Below are positions 8,007 to 16,400 of a stretch of DNA of 36,244 nucleotides, piece after piece. The stretch is from Bacilli bacterium (GTDB lineage: Bacteria > Bacillota_I > Bacilli_A > RF39 > UBA660). Positions within the stretch are counted from its first letter, which is position 1, and the number at the start of each line of letters is the position of its first letter. The position numbers and the translations under genes were made by a program. The notes under the pieces were generated by a model, which saw nothing but the letters and a program-made list of their open reading frames with translations, was not told where the DNA came from and ran no database searches. Location of the stretch: assembly GCA_016296185.1 (NCBI GenBank), contig JAEDJT010000011.1, positions 1 through 36,244 on the forward strand, read 5' to 3'.

Positions 8007-8442
8007 ATTTATGATAAGTTTCATTATTCATTATCTTAAAACTTCTATATATTTGTTCTAATAGTATTCCTCTAAATAATCCATGTGGAAATGTCATTGT
8101 TGAAAATGATAGTCTATAATTTGCTTTCTTTTTCAAATCTTCATGTATACCATAACTACTTCCTATTATAAAAGTGATAGTTCCGTAATGATTAAATGTG
8201 TTGTTTATTTTTTCGGATAATTCTACAGATGATAATTGATTTCCTTCGATATCCATTGCAATTACATAATCTTGATTACTTATGTGTTTTTCGATATCTA
8301 TCATTTCATCATATAAATTATTTGTATCTTTTAATTCTATTATTTCTAATTTATGATATTTAGATATTCTTTTTTTATAATCATCTATTAAATCATTTAG
8401 ATATTTTTCTTTTATTTTTCCTAAACAAATTATTTTTATCAT
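8005..8442 (-). CDS. rlmH: 23S rRNA (pseudouridine-1915-N3)-methyltransferase RlmH
   Basis: RlmH is a SPOUT-class enzyme that methylates pseudouridine 1915 in helix 69 of 23S rRNA using S-adenosylmethionine. The C-terminal knot motifs TFIIGSSYGIHE (about residues 94-105) and LSFSTMTFPHGLFRGILLEQIYR (about 113-135) are diagnostic. Length is 145, slightly short of the usual 155-159, with the terminal HPYHK-like end present as ETYHK. It overlaps walJ by 4 nt and is the last gene of the operon. Confidence 0.95.
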   Translation of the reverse strand: MIKIICLGKIKEKYLNDLIDDYKKRISKYHKLEIIELKDTNNLYDEMIDIEKHISNQDYVIAMDIEGNQLSSVELSEKINNTFNHYGTITFIIGSSYGIHEDLKKKANYRLSFSTMTFPHGLFRGILLEQIYRSFKIMNNETYHK

Positions 8443-9203
8443 ATTTCCATCAACTCACTTTTTTCTTTTTGTCTTGCACATGTTATATTTGTGAACTCTA
8501 TATCATATTCTATAAAAGTTTCTTTAATAGTTTCCATAGCTTTTTCTTCTGTATTGTTTTTATGACTAAGGTGAGTTAAAACTATTTTACTGGTTTCTGG
8601 ACCTATTAATTTGGCTAAATATATTGAGCTATCCTTATTAGATAAGTGTCCTTTAGTTCCCATTACTCTATCTTTTAACCATTTAGGATAAGGACCATTC
8701 AATAACATTTCAATATCGTGATTACTTTCAAATAAATATATGTTATTGTTATATAATTTTCTGAAATACTTTTGATTAATATATCCTGTATCAGTTAAGT
8801 ATACTATTGATTTATCTTCACTTCTAATTATAAAACTTCTTGCATCTGTTGTATCATGTGATGTCTTTATTATTTCAATCTTACAATCTTCTAATTCTAT
8901 TTCATCACCGTATAACATTATGTTTTTATAATCATGTAAGAAATCTAATTCTGAATACATTATTTCACTTAAACAAATTGTAGGATTATATTTTTTTATT
9001 ATTCCTTTTAATGCTTTTATATGATCATCGTGAACATGGGTAATTAATATATAGTCTATATCTCCTATAGAAACAGAAAGCTCAGAAAGTCTTTCTTTAA
9101 TGTATTTCACGTTTGTTCCAGCATCAAATAGTATTTTATGATTGCTAGTTTCAACGTAAGTTACATTACCTTCCGAGCCACTTGCTAATACACAGGTTTT
9201 CAT
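8439..9203 (-). CDS. walJ: MBL-fold hydrolase WalJ (YycJ/VicX family)
   Basis: WalJ is a cytoplasmic metallo-beta-lactamase-fold protein, related to DNA exonucleases, usually found beside the WalRK wall-stress regulators. The N-terminal LASGSEGN (about residues 6-13) is the family signature, and the metal motif HVHDDH is at 56-61. TDTGYI and SNHD continue the family pattern. The start ATG 9203 shares a base with the stop of the preceding M23 gene (TAATG) and has GGAG just before it; an in-frame ATG 9 nt upstream lacks a Shine-Dalgarno. WalRK itself is absent from the window. Confidence 0.92.
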   Translation of the reverse strand: MKTCVLASGSEGNVTYVETSNHKILFDAGTNVKYIKERLSELSVSIGDIDYILITHVHDDHIKALKGIIKKYNPTICLSEIMYSELDFLHDYKNIMLYGDEIELEDCKIEIIKTSHDTTDARSFIIRSEDKSIVYLTDTGYINQKYFRKLYNNNIYLFESNHDIEMLLNGPYPKWLKDRVMGTKGHLSNKDSSIYLAKLIGPETSKIVLTHLSHKNNTEEKAMETIKETFIEYDIEFTNITCARQKEKSELMEI

Positions 9204-10735
9204 TATCTCCATAATTTACGTGGATTTATTGAATATCCACCATTATATGGCATTCCGTAGAATACTCCAAAATGTAAGTGTGTACCTGTTGCTACACCTG
9301 TTCTACCCATTGCCCCGATTTTTTGTCCTCTTCCGACTGATTGTCCTACACTAACATATATATCTGACATATGTGCGTATACTGTATAATAACCATTGCT
9401 ATGTTGAATAACTACATTCTTACCAGCAGATGATCCTACCATACCACCATATTGAGCATTAACAACAACTCCTCCTAATGATGCATATATTGGTGAACCA
9501 TATCCTGTACCAGATATATCCATTCCATCATGTAAAGTACCCCAACGATAACTGTATTCTGAAGTTATAAGGTATGGTTGATTTGTTGGCCATCCCCAAG
9601 CTCCACCTGTATCAATTTGTGTACCAGTAATAGGTTGTTGATAAGATACATATTTCTTAGTACCTTTTACTATAATCTCATTTTGAGATGGTTTTATTGT
9701 TTGTTGATTAACGATAACACCACCTTGGTTTTGTTCACCATTTTTTAATTGAACTATAGATGTAATTCTATCAATACCTTTAACTCCTGCTTGTTTTGTA
9801 GAAGTATATCCTACATATTGTGAAGGATCTTCTTCATAGATTGTGTTATATTGTGTTTCTGTATCTTGAACCACTAATTCTTCGTATACTAGTGATAATA
9901 CTGGATTGATTAAGGCTACGTTTAATTTTTCTCCTATAGCTAATAATGTATCTTCACTTGGTAGTTTTTCATTTGCAATTAATAATTCGCTTGTATTAAG
10001 TTGATTAGCATATGCAATTGATTCTACTGTATCGCCTTGTTTTACTTCATATTCTATTTTATTATTGTTTTCACCGAATAAGAAATATTTTGTTAATTCT
10101 GTTGAATCTGTATATATTTTTTCATTAACACTTACATATGATTCTTTTATAGTTATGTTTTCTCCAAAATATATATTATTAATTATATAACCTGTATCTA
10201 CAATTTCTGGTTGAGTTTCTGTACGATATTGATTATATCTTTCGGCACCAATAAATGTTTCTACAACATTTGTAATTGCATCTTCAAATACTTGTTTATC
10301 TAATACATAAATATATATTGGTTCTACACCGTCAGTCTCATTTTTTATAGTGATAGTATAACCTTTAATTGTAAATTCTTTATCATCTTTAATAGTTTGA
10401 TATACATCTTCTACTGTAGTTATATTATTATCATATGAATTCTTTTTAATGATTTGGAATCCTTTTGGAGGATATACTTGGTCTACATTATATTCATTTT
10501 TTATTTCACTTTGTTCTTGGTTTATTAATGAATATAATTCTTCTTTTGAATTAATAATACCAATTTTTTCTCCATCTAAATAAACTTGATAATTATATTT
10601 TGCAGTATTATAAATTGTTGTTTCTTCTTGACTATCTAATCTTTTATTTTGAAGATCTATATAAAAATTTGTTGTTAACAGAAATGCAATTACTGTTGTA
10701 ATTATTCCTGTAAATATCCACCCTTTTTTATTCAT
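9203..10735 (-). CDS. Membrane-anchored M23 peptidase with LysM and G5 domains
   Basis: This is a cell-wall endopeptidase. A single N-terminal membrane helix (about residues 6-24, uncleaved-anchor type) is followed by an extracytoplasmic region of unknown fold, a LysM peptidoglycan-binding domain (about 228-275, with VKQGDTVESIA), a G5 domain (about 285-360) and a C-terminal M23 domain (about 395-505). The zinc and catalytic residues are all present: H402 and D406 (HDGMD), H455 (AHM), and H486/H488 (HLH). The gene overlaps dnaB by 8 nt and walJ by 1 nt. Together with walJ it resembles the wall-homeostasis end of the wal locus. It is distinct from the FtsEX-linked M23 protein at 1988-3169, which has no LysM or G5 domain. 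Confidence 0.93.
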   Translation of the reverse strand: MNKKGWIFTGIITTVIAFLLTTNFYIDLQNKRLDSQEETTIYNTAKYNYQVYLDGEKIGIINSKEELYSLINQEQSEIKNEYNVDQVYPPKGFQIIKKNSYDNNITTVEDVYQTIKDDKEFTIKGYTITIKNETDGVEPIYIYVLDKQVFEDAITNVVETFIGAERYNQYRTETQPEIVDTGYIINNIYFGENITIKESYVSVNEKIYTDSTELTKYFLFGENNNKIEYEVKQGDTVESIAYANQLNTSELLIANEKLPSEDTLLAIGEKLNVALINPVLSLVYEELVVQDTETQYNTIYEEDPSQYVGYTSTKQAGVKGIDRITSIVQLKNGEQNQGGVIVNQQTIKPSQNEIIVKGTKKYVSYQQPITGTQIDTGGAWGWPTNQPYLITSEYSYRWGTLHDGMDISGTGYGSPIYASLGGVVVNAQYGGMVGSSAGKNVVIQHSNGYYTVYAHMSDIYVSVGQSVGRGQKIGAMGRTGVATGTHLHFGVFYGMPYNGGYSINPRKLWR

Positions 10736-12086
10736 ATTGTTGTTCCCTTTCTGGAGATAAATAATTTCTAAAATTACTCATATTTAATTCTAGTAATAAT
10801 TGGAATGTACCAGTTGATCCTTTACGATGTTTTGCAATTATAATATCTGCTGGTACATTTTTATCTCTATCTAATTCTTCTTTAGCTTTATAATAATCAT
10901 TTCTATTTATAAATAATACCATATCGGCATCTTGTTCTATAGAACCTGATTCACGTAAGTCTGATAACATTGGTTGATTATTTTCTCTTTTTTCTGCGTT
11001 ACGTGATAATTGTGCTAAAGCAATTACGGGTACTTTTAATTCCATTGCCATTGTTTTTAATGAACGAGAAATATCTGAAACTTCTTGTTGACGAGAGTCT
11101 GGTCTTCTTCCTCCAGATGTTACTAACTGTAAGTAGTCGATTATTACTAATCCTAATCCTTCTTCTTTGTTAGCTAATGTTCTACATTTTGCTTTTATTT
11201 CTGCTGCAGTTATAGAAGCATCATCAACTATTTGAATATTTGTTTCTGCTAATTGACTATTAGCTTCATTTATTCTCTTCCAATCATCATGATTTAATTT
11301 TCCAGTCTGAATTTTATGTCCATCAACTTGTCCAACTGCTGAACGCATTCTGTTTACTAATTGTTCAGCTGGCATTTCTAAGTTGAATATTGCTATCGCT
11401 TTATTTGTTGACATAGCAGCATTAACTGCAATATTTAGAGCAAATGCTGTTTTACCCATACCTGGACGGGCAGCTATTATTATCATTTCACCTGCATGTA
11501 ATCCTGCTGTTGCTTTATCTAAATCTATAAAACCAGTTGGTATTCCAGTAATATCTTTATTACCTTTTGCTAAATCTTCAAGATTCTTTTGTGCAACATC
11601 TATAGCATCTCTAATATGTATAAAATCACTTGTTTGTCTTTCTTTAACAACACTTAGTATTCTCTTTTCAGCGTCATCAAGCACTTCTGTTACTTCGCTA
11701 TCTTCTTCGTATGCATTAGTAACTATATCAGTTGCTGTATCTATTAATCCTCTTAGCAATGCTTTGTCTTTTACTATTTTTATATAGTATTCTAGATTTG
11801 CAGCTGTTGCTACTGAATCAATTACTTCACTTATATAATCTATTCCACCTACTGCAGATAGATTTTTCTTTTTATCTAATTCTTCTTTAACTGTTGTGAT
11901 ATCAACAGGTATTTTATTGTCATAGCAACTTTTTATTGCTTCAAATAATTTCCTATTTGCATCGCTATAAAACATTTCAGGATATAAGTCTTCACATATT
12001 TTATTTAATGCGTTTCTATTTAAGAACGCTACACCTAATACACTCATTTCCGCTTCGATGTTTTGTGGCATTTTTCTTGTTGGCAT
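10728..12086 (-). CDS. dnaB: Replicative DNA helicase DnaB (DnaC in Bacillus naming)
   Basis: This is the hexameric replicative helicase that unwinds DNA at the fork. The N-terminal DnaB domain covers about residues 8-105. The RecA-like domain carries Walker A ARPGMGKTA (206-214) and Walker B LVIIDYLQL, followed by SRQQEVSDISRSLK and the GSIEQDADMV arginine-finger region. I choose ATG 12086, because AGGTG lies 6 nt upstream; the in-frame GTG at 12095 is part of that Shine-Dalgarno. Length is 452. It follows rplI, the conserved rplI-dnaB order of Firmicutes. Confidence 0.96.
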   Translation of the reverse strand: MPTRKMPQNIEAEMSVLGVAFLNRNALNKICEDLYPEMFYSDANRKLFEAIKSCYDNKIPVDITTVKEELDKKKNLSAVGGIDYISEVIDSVATAANLEYYIKIVKDKALLRGLIDTATDIVTNAYEEDSEVTEVLDDAEKRILSVVKERQTSDFIHIRDAIDVAQKNLEDLAKGNKDITGIPTGFIDLDKATAGLHAGEMIIIAARPGMGKTAFALNIAVNAAMSTNKAIAIFNLEMPAEQLVNRMRSAVGQVDGHKIQTGKLNHDDWKRINEANSQLAETNIQIVDDASITAAEIKAKCRTLANKEEGLGLVIIDYLQLVTSGGRRPDSRQQEVSDISRSLKTMAMELKVPVIALAQLSRNAEKRENNQPMLSDLRESGSIEQDADMVLFINRNDYYKAKEELDRDKNVPADIIIAKHRKGSTGTFQLLLELNMSNFRNYLSPEREQQYE

Positions 12087-12095
12087 ATTACTCAC

Positions 12096-12536
12096 CTACT
12101 TTTTTAGTGTTACTTTTACTTCTCCCTCTACTTTTTTATGTAGCTGAATTTTAACATTATGAGTTCCTAATGTATCTATCGGATTAGTAACACATATTTT
12201 TTTCTTATCAATATCAAACCCTTTTTTCTTTAACTCTTCATTAATTTGTTTTGATGATACATTTCCAAATACTTTATCATGATCACCTGTTTTAACTTTT
12301 ATTATTAATTCGATCTTTTTTAATTTTTCTGCAGTTTCTTTGCATCTTTCGATTAAAGCATCTTCTTCTTGTTTTCTAATATCAAGTTCTTTTTCTAATA
12401 TTTTTTTTGATGTTTCTGTTGCAGGTACCGCAAGACCATTTTTTATCAAGAAATTATTAGCATATCCATCGCTAACATTTATAATTTGATCTTTTTTTCC
12501 CTGTTTTTTTACATCTTGAAGTAGAATTACTTTCAT
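12096..12536 (-). CDS. rplI: 50S ribosomal protein bL9
   Basis: The protein starts MKVILLQDVKKQGKKDQIIN, the classic N-terminal bL9 fold, with VSDGYANNFLI following; a long charged connecting helix (about residues 50-80) leads to the C-terminal RNA-binding domain. The length of 146 is normal. It is first in the operon with dnaB, the LysM/M23 gene, walJ and rlmH. In many Bacilli gdpP (yybT) precedes rplI; it is missing here and murC lies divergently upstream. Confidence 0.96.
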   Translation of the reverse strand: MKVILLQDVKKQGKKDQIINVSDGYANNFLIKNGLAVPATETSKKILEKELDIRKQEEDALIERCKETAEKLKKIELIIKVKTGDHDKVFGNVSSKQINEELKKKGFDIDKKKICVTNPIDTLGTHNVKIQLHKKVEGEVKVTLKK

Positions 12537-12568
12537 TATAATCTCTCCTTTAATAATGTCTGTATTTA

Positions 12569-12577
12569 ATTATACCA
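12569..12577 (-). promoter_or_regulatory. Extended -10 promoter of rplI operon
   Basis: TGGTATAAT on the minus strand lies about 32 nt upstream of rplI. No -35 match is seen at 16-18 nt. Confidence 0.6.
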
Positions 12578-12660
12578 AATAATAGGTAAATAATAAATAA
12601 TTTAAGTTCTTTTTATATATAATTATTTGTTATAAAAAATGCTGTTTTTTCGCTACTATA

Positions 12661-12669
12661 TGGTATAAT
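12661..12669 (+). promoter_or_regulatory. Extended -10 promoter of murC
   Basis: TGGTATAAT, the same extended -10 as on the opposite strand for rplI, lies 38 nt before murC. The 5' leader then holds AGGAGG at a good distance from the ATG. Confidence 0.6.
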
Positions 12670-12707
12670 TTAATTGTTATTTAATTAAATTAATTAGGAG
12701 GTTTATT

Positions 12708-14090
12708 ATGGAAATCGACATTAAAAATTATAAACATATTTATATGGTTGGTATTGGCGGAATTTCAATGAGTGGTATTGCTGTAATTCTTAAAAAGTGG
12801 AATTACGATGTATCTGGTTCTGATGGTACTAAATCTAGTCAAACAGACTGGTTAGAATCTCAAGGAATAAAAGTTAATATTGGCCAAGTATCTGAAAATA
12901 TAAATAATACTATTGATTTAGTTGTATATACAGCTGCTATCAAAGAAGATAATCCTGAATTGATTAAAGCAAGAGAATTAGGAATCCCTACTATTGAAAG
13001 AGGAATGTTCTTAGGTGAAATTACTAAATTATTTAAAGATACTATCGGTATTGCTGGTACTCATGGAAAAACCAGTACTACAAGTATGGTATGTTGTTCT
13101 TTCTTAGAAGCTGGTTTAGATCCATCGATTCAAGTTGGGGCTGTTTTAAGTAATATCAATGGTAATTACAGAGTTGGTAATAGCGATTATTTTATTATTG
13201 AAGCTTGCGAATATTGCGAAAGTTATTTAAATTTTCATCAAAGAAGTGCAATTATTTTAAATATCGATAATGATCATTTAGATTATTTTAAAAATATAGA
13301 AAACATTCAAAAAAGTTTCGAAAAATATGTTTCTTTATTACCTGAAGATGGTTATTTAGTATTAAATAGAGATGACGAAAGATGCTATGAATTAAGAAAT
13401 CATTCTAAAGCAAAAGTTATAACTATAGGCAAAGATAGTAATGCTGATTGGTATTATGATAATGTTACTTTTGATGATGATGGATTTGCTACTTATGATG
13501 CATATCATAATGGAATAAAAACTGGTTCAATAACTTTAAGAGTAGCTGGTATGCACAATGTTACTAATAGTTTAAGTTGTCTTGCACTTTGTGATGCATA
13601 TGGTATTAGCACTGAAACAGTTGCAAAAGCGTTATTAAAATTTGGTGGTGCTTCTAGAAGACTTGAATTTAAATGTATGATGAATGGTGCTAAGGTTTAT
13701 GATGATTATGGTCATCATCCAACAGAAATAATGGCAACAGTTAAAGGTATTCAAAATAAAAAATACAACGAATCTTGGGTTGTATTTGAAGCTCATACTT
13801 ATAGTAGATTAGCACAACATTTAGAAGATTTTGCTAAAGCTTTAGTAAATTTTGATCATATTATTATTTTAGATACATATGCTGCTAGAGAAACAAATAC
13901 ATTTAATATTCATGAAGAAGATTTAATGAATGAATTAAAAAAACTAGGTAAAGAATCAGTTCATATGTCCGATCACGATGAAATAATTAAATTATTAAAC
14001 GAACAAGTTCATGAAGGTGATATTGTTTTAACTCTAGGTGCAGGTAATGTTAATAAAATTTCGAACAAAATAAAAGAAATGAGTAAATAA
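12708..14090 (+). CDS. murC: UDP-N-acetylmuramate--L-alanine ligase MurC
   Basis: MurC adds L-alanine to UDP-MurNAc, the first amino acid of the peptidoglycan stem. The N-terminal Rossmann motif GIGGISMSG is at residues 15-23, the ATP loop GTHGKTST at 117-124, and the central and C-terminal Mur ligase motifs include NIDNDHLDYF, YDDYGHHPTEI and LTLGAGN. The 460-residue length is normal. The ATG has a perfect AGGAGG. It is a single plus-strand gene wedged between rpsR and rplI with its own promoter and terminator, running against the surrounding transcription. Confidence 0.97.
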   Translation: MEIDIKNYKHIYMVGIGGISMSGIAVILKKWNYDVSGSDGTKSSQTDWLESQGIKVNIGQVSENINNTIDLVVYTAAIKEDNPELIKARELGIPTIERGMFLGEITKLFKDTIGIAGTHGKTSTTSMVCCSFLEAGLDPSIQVGAVLSNINGNYRVGNSDYFIIEACEYCESYLNFHQRSAIILNIDNDHLDYFKNIENIQKSFEKYVSLLPEDGYLVLNRDDERCYELRNHSKAKVITIGKDSNADWYYDNVTFDDDGFATYDAYHNGIKTGSITLRVAGMHNVTNSLSCLALCDAYGISTETVAKALLKFGGASRRLEFKCMMNGAKVYDDYGHHPTEIMATVKGIQNKKYNESWVVFEAHTYSRLAQHLEDFAKALVNFDHIIILDTYAARETNTFNIHEEDLMNELKKLGKESVHMSDHDEIIKLLNEQVHEGDIVLTLGAGNVNKISNKIKEMSK

Positions 14091-14102
14091 CTCATTTCTT
14101 TT
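14072..14102. terminator. Bidirectional terminator between murC and rpsR
   Basis: A 13-bp stem (14072-14084 with 14090-14102, AAATA loop) ends in T runs in both directions and overlaps the murC stop codon. Confidence 0.9.
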
Positions 14103-14108
14103 TTTATA

Positions 14109-14324
14109 TTATTTTACGTATGGAATTAATGCCATTAATCTAGCCCATTTAATTTGTTGAGCAATATGTCTTTGGTGTTTAGCACAAGCACCAGTCATTC
14201 TACGAGGCATGATTTTTCCTTTTTCATTAATATATTTAGAAACAATCATAACATCTTTGTAGTCTACGCTTTTACCAGCACACATTTGGCATACTTTCTT
14301 TTTCTTACGATAAAATTCAGCCAT
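14109..14324 (-). CDS. rpsR: 30S ribosomal protein bS18
   Basis: The 71-residue protein matches bS18, with VDYKD, KGKIMPRR, TGACAKHQR and the end ALIPY. It is the zinc-binding (C+) form: C12, C15, C47 and H50 can bind a metal. It is third in rpsF-ssb-rpsR, the standard Firmicutes cluster. bS6 and bS18 form a heterodimer on the 30S platform. Confidence 0.97.
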   Translation of the reverse strand: MAEFYRKKKKVCQMCAGKSVDYKDVMIVSKYINEKGKIMPRRMTGACAKHQRHIAQQIKWARLMALIPYVK

Positions 14325-14341
14325 TTTAATAATCCTCCTTT

Positions 14342-14788
14342 TTAGAATGGTAGGTCATCATCACTTAAAGCTACTTCATCGCCAAAATCTTTAAATGGAT
14401 CTTCGCTAATATCTGTTGTAGCTATGTTGCTTGAATCACTACTATTTTGATAAGAAGTACCTGCAGAGTTAGCTCCACTTCCAATGAAAGTAAAGTTATC
14501 TACAACTACATCTGTTGTATATCTTTTTGTTCCATCTTGTGCGTCATAACTTCCAGTTCTAATACTACCTTCAACTGCTAATTCTCTTCCTTTTGTTAGA
14601 TACTTAGCAATTGCTTCAGCAGTACCTCTCCAAGCTATACAGCTAATAAAATCTGCTTCTCTTTCACCGTTTTGATTAGGTGTACGACGATTTACTGCTA
14701 AAGTAAATCTTGTTTGATTGATTCCACTTGCTGTTGTACGCATTTCAGGATCTCTTGTTAATCTTCCTACTAATACTACTCTATTCAT
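14342..14788 (-). CDS. ssb: Single-stranded DNA-binding protein SSB
   Basis: This is an OB-fold ssDNA-binding protein for replication and repair. It begins MNRVVLVGRLTRDPEMR, carries FTLAVNR and ADFISCIAWRGTAE, and ends with the acidic tip DDDLPF that recruits partner proteins. The start at 14788 follows an AGGAG; an ATG 18 nt upstream overlaps that Shine-Dalgarno and is rejected. Length is 148. It lies 7 nt after rpsF. Confidence 0.96.
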   Translation of the reverse strand: MNRVVLVGRLTRDPEMRTTASGINQTRFTLAVNRRTPNQNGEREADFISCIAWRGTAEAIAKYLTKGRELAVEGSIRTGSYDAQDGTKRYTTDVVVDNFTFIGSGANSAGTSYQNSSDSSNIATTDISEDPFKDFGDEVALSDDDLPF

Positions 14789-14795
14789 ATATATC

Positions 14796-15086
14796 TTACT
14801 CCTCATCTAATTTAATAATTAAATGTCTTAAAATATTTTCATCTAAATTAGCTTTACGGTTAATTTCTGCTTGAGTTTCTTTTGAAGCTTCAAAAGTCAT
14901 AACAAAATAATATCCGCTAATTTCATGTTTAATAGAATAAGCAAGTTTCTTTTCACCTAGTTCTTTGAATTCAACTACTTTTCCTTTTTCGTCAGTAACT
15001 ATTTTTTTAATTGCTTCAGCAGTTTTTTTAACTTCTTCGCTTTCCATAGTTGCTTTAACGATGAACATCATTTCGTAATTATTCAT
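14796..15086 (-). CDS. rpsF: 30S ribosomal protein bS6
   Basis: The 96-residue protein begins MNNYEMMFIVKA and has LGEKKLAYSIKHEISGYYF and NLDENILRHLIIK, all typical of bS6. It is first gene of rpsF-ssb-rpsR. AGGAGG precedes the ATG, and that Shine-Dalgarno can pair with the leader (see the leader entry). In other Firmicutes the S6:S18 complex represses its own operon through such a leader. Confidence 0.97.
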   Translation of the reverse strand: MNNYEMMFIVKATMESEEVKKTAEAIKKIVTDEKGKVVEFKELGEKKLAYSIKHEISGYYFVMTFEASKETQAEINRKANLDENILRHLIIKLDEE

Positions 15087-15151
15087 TCTTACACCTCCTT
15101 ATGGTCTTTTGGCTTTATAAAAAATAAAGCAAGGAGTAAATTTCTTACTCG
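15087..15151 (-). promoter_or_regulatory. Possible S6:S18 autoregulatory leader of rpsF operon
   Basis: The 65-nt leader can form GAGTAA/TTACTC (15150-15145 with 15139-15134) and GCTTTAT/ATAAAGC (15130-15124 with 15118-15112). Alternatively, CTCCTT (15136-15131) pairs with the Shine-Dalgarno AAGGAG (15100-15095), enclosing the second hairpin and the strand CAAAAGACCAT. The first hairpin and the SD-blocking helix share CTC, so they exclude each other. S6:S18 leader motifs are known upstream of rpsF in many bacteria; assignment to that family is inferred. Confidence 0.45.
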
Positions 15152-15157
15152 TTTCAT

Positions 15158-15186
15158 ATTTTAACATACTATTCATCAGATGTAAA
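15158..15186 (-). promoter_or_regulatory. SigmaA-type promoter of rpsF-ssb-rpsR
   Basis: TTTACA (15186-15181), a 17-nt spacer and TAAAAT (15163-15158), with TG one base before the -10. It is one of the best promoters in the window and predicts a start near 15151. Confidence 0.8.
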
Positions 15187-15210
15187 ATATTTTTTTATAT
15201 TCATTTACAC

Positions 15211-15238
15211 AAAAAAATAGGATGTATAATCCTATTTT
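15211..15238 (-). terminator. Terminator of ychF
   Basis: The 10-bp stem AAAATAGGAT/ATCCTATTTT with a 5-nt loop and a following T run overlaps the ychF stop codon. Confidence 0.88.
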
Positions 15239-16338
15239 GTAACATTGAATCTGAAGTAGCAAATGTCTCCATCTTGCATTACATATTCTTTTCCTTCTAA
15301 TCTTAATTTTCCAGCTTCTTGAACTGCTTTTTCAGAGCCTAATTCTGCTAGTGCATCATAAGACATTATTTCTGCTTTAATAAATCCTTTTTGGAAATCT
15401 GTATGAATTATTCCGGCACATTCTGGAGCTTTCATTCCTGTTTTAAATGTCCATGCTCTACATTCGTCTGCACCTGATGTGAAGAATGTTTTTAATCCAA
15501 GTAGATCATAAGTTGCTCTAATTAATAAGTCTAATCCTGAAGCATTTAATCCCATATCTTCCATAAACACTTTTCTATCTTCATCTTCTAATCCAGATAA
15601 TTCACATTCTAATTTTGCACACATTACTATTGTTTTTGCATTTTCTTTTGAAGCATATTCTTCAACTTGTTTTGTAAACTCATTACTTCCAACTATTGCA
15701 TCTTCTTCATTAACATTTGCTGCATATATTACTTTCTTTAATGTTATTAAATTAAATCCTTGTAATTGTTCTAATTCTTCTTGAGAGAACTCTATTCTTC
15801 TTATTGGAATTCCTTCTACTAATGCAGCTTGAGCTTTTCTTAATGCATTTAATTCAAGTACTGCTGCTTTATCTTTTGTTGTTTCAGCCTTCTTTTCAAT
15901 TTTGCCAATTCTATTTTCTACAATCTCTAAATCAGCTAAAATCAACTCAGTGTTGATTATCTCAATATCTCTTATTGGATCTATTTTTCCTTCAACGTGA
16001 GTTATTTCTGAATCTTCAAAACATCTAACAACTTCAACTATTGCATCAACTTCTCTTATATGTGATAAGAATTTATTTCCTAAACCTTCACCATTTGAAG
16101 CCCCTTTAACTAGTCCAGCAATATCTGTAAATTCAAATGTTGTTGGAACTAATTTTTTTGGTTGATACATTTCATTTAATTTATCTAATCTTTCATCTGG
16201 AACAGTAACAACTCCCACATTTGGTTCGATTGTTGCGAATGGATAATTTGCTGCTAATGCTCCTGCTTTTGTTATAGCGTTAAATAAAGTTGATTTACCA
16301 ACATTTGGTAATCCTACTATTCCTGCTTTTAAAGCCAT
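15232..16338 (-). CDS. ychF: Obg-family GTPase/ATPase YchF
   Basis: YchF is a ribosome-associated P-loop protein that prefers ATP because its G4 motif is altered. The P-loop GLPNVGKST is at residues 9-17, then G3 as DIAGLVKGAS and the non-canonical G4 ANVNE in place of NKxD. The C-terminal TGS domain ends with GDICYFRFNV. I use ATG 16338 (GAGGTG at good distance); the upstream GTG is part of that Shine-Dalgarno. Length is 368. It is monocistronic. Confidence 0.96.
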   Translation of the reverse strand: MALKAGIVGLPNVGKSTLFNAITKAGALAANYPFATIEPNVGVVTVPDERLDKLNEMYQPKKLVPTTFEFTDIAGLVKGASNGEGLGNKFLSHIREVDAIVEVVRCFEDSEITHVEGKIDPIRDIEIINTELILADLEIVENRIGKIEKKAETTKDKAAVLELNALRKAQAALVEGIPIRRIEFSQEELEQLQGFNLITLKKVIYAANVNEEDAIVGSNEFTKQVEEYASKENAKTIVMCAKLECELSGLEDEDRKVFMEDMGLNASGLDLLIRATYDLLGLKTFFTSGADECRAWTFKTGMKAPECAGIIHTDFQKGFIKAEIMSYDALAELGSEKAVQEAGKLRLEGKEYVMQDGDICYFRFNVTK

Positions 16339-16363
16339 ATTAAACACCTCAATTTCAGTTTAT

Positions 16364-16392
16364 ATTATATAAAAAAACAATTGATGTTTCAA
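16364..16392 (-). promoter_or_regulatory. SigmaA-type promoter of ychF
   Basis: TTGAAA (16392-16387), a 17-nt spacer and TATAAT (16369-16364). The -35 hexamer lies inside the abgT terminator hairpin. Confidence 0.78.
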
Positions 16393-16400
16393 TTGTTTTT
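16373..16400 (-). terminator. Terminator of parA-parB-mscS-DUF951-abgT operon
   Basis: The 12-bp stem AAAAACAATTGA/TCAATTGTTTTT (loop TGTT) ends in a T-rich tract on the minus strand. It contains the abgT stop codon and overlaps the ychF promoter. Confidence 0.85.
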
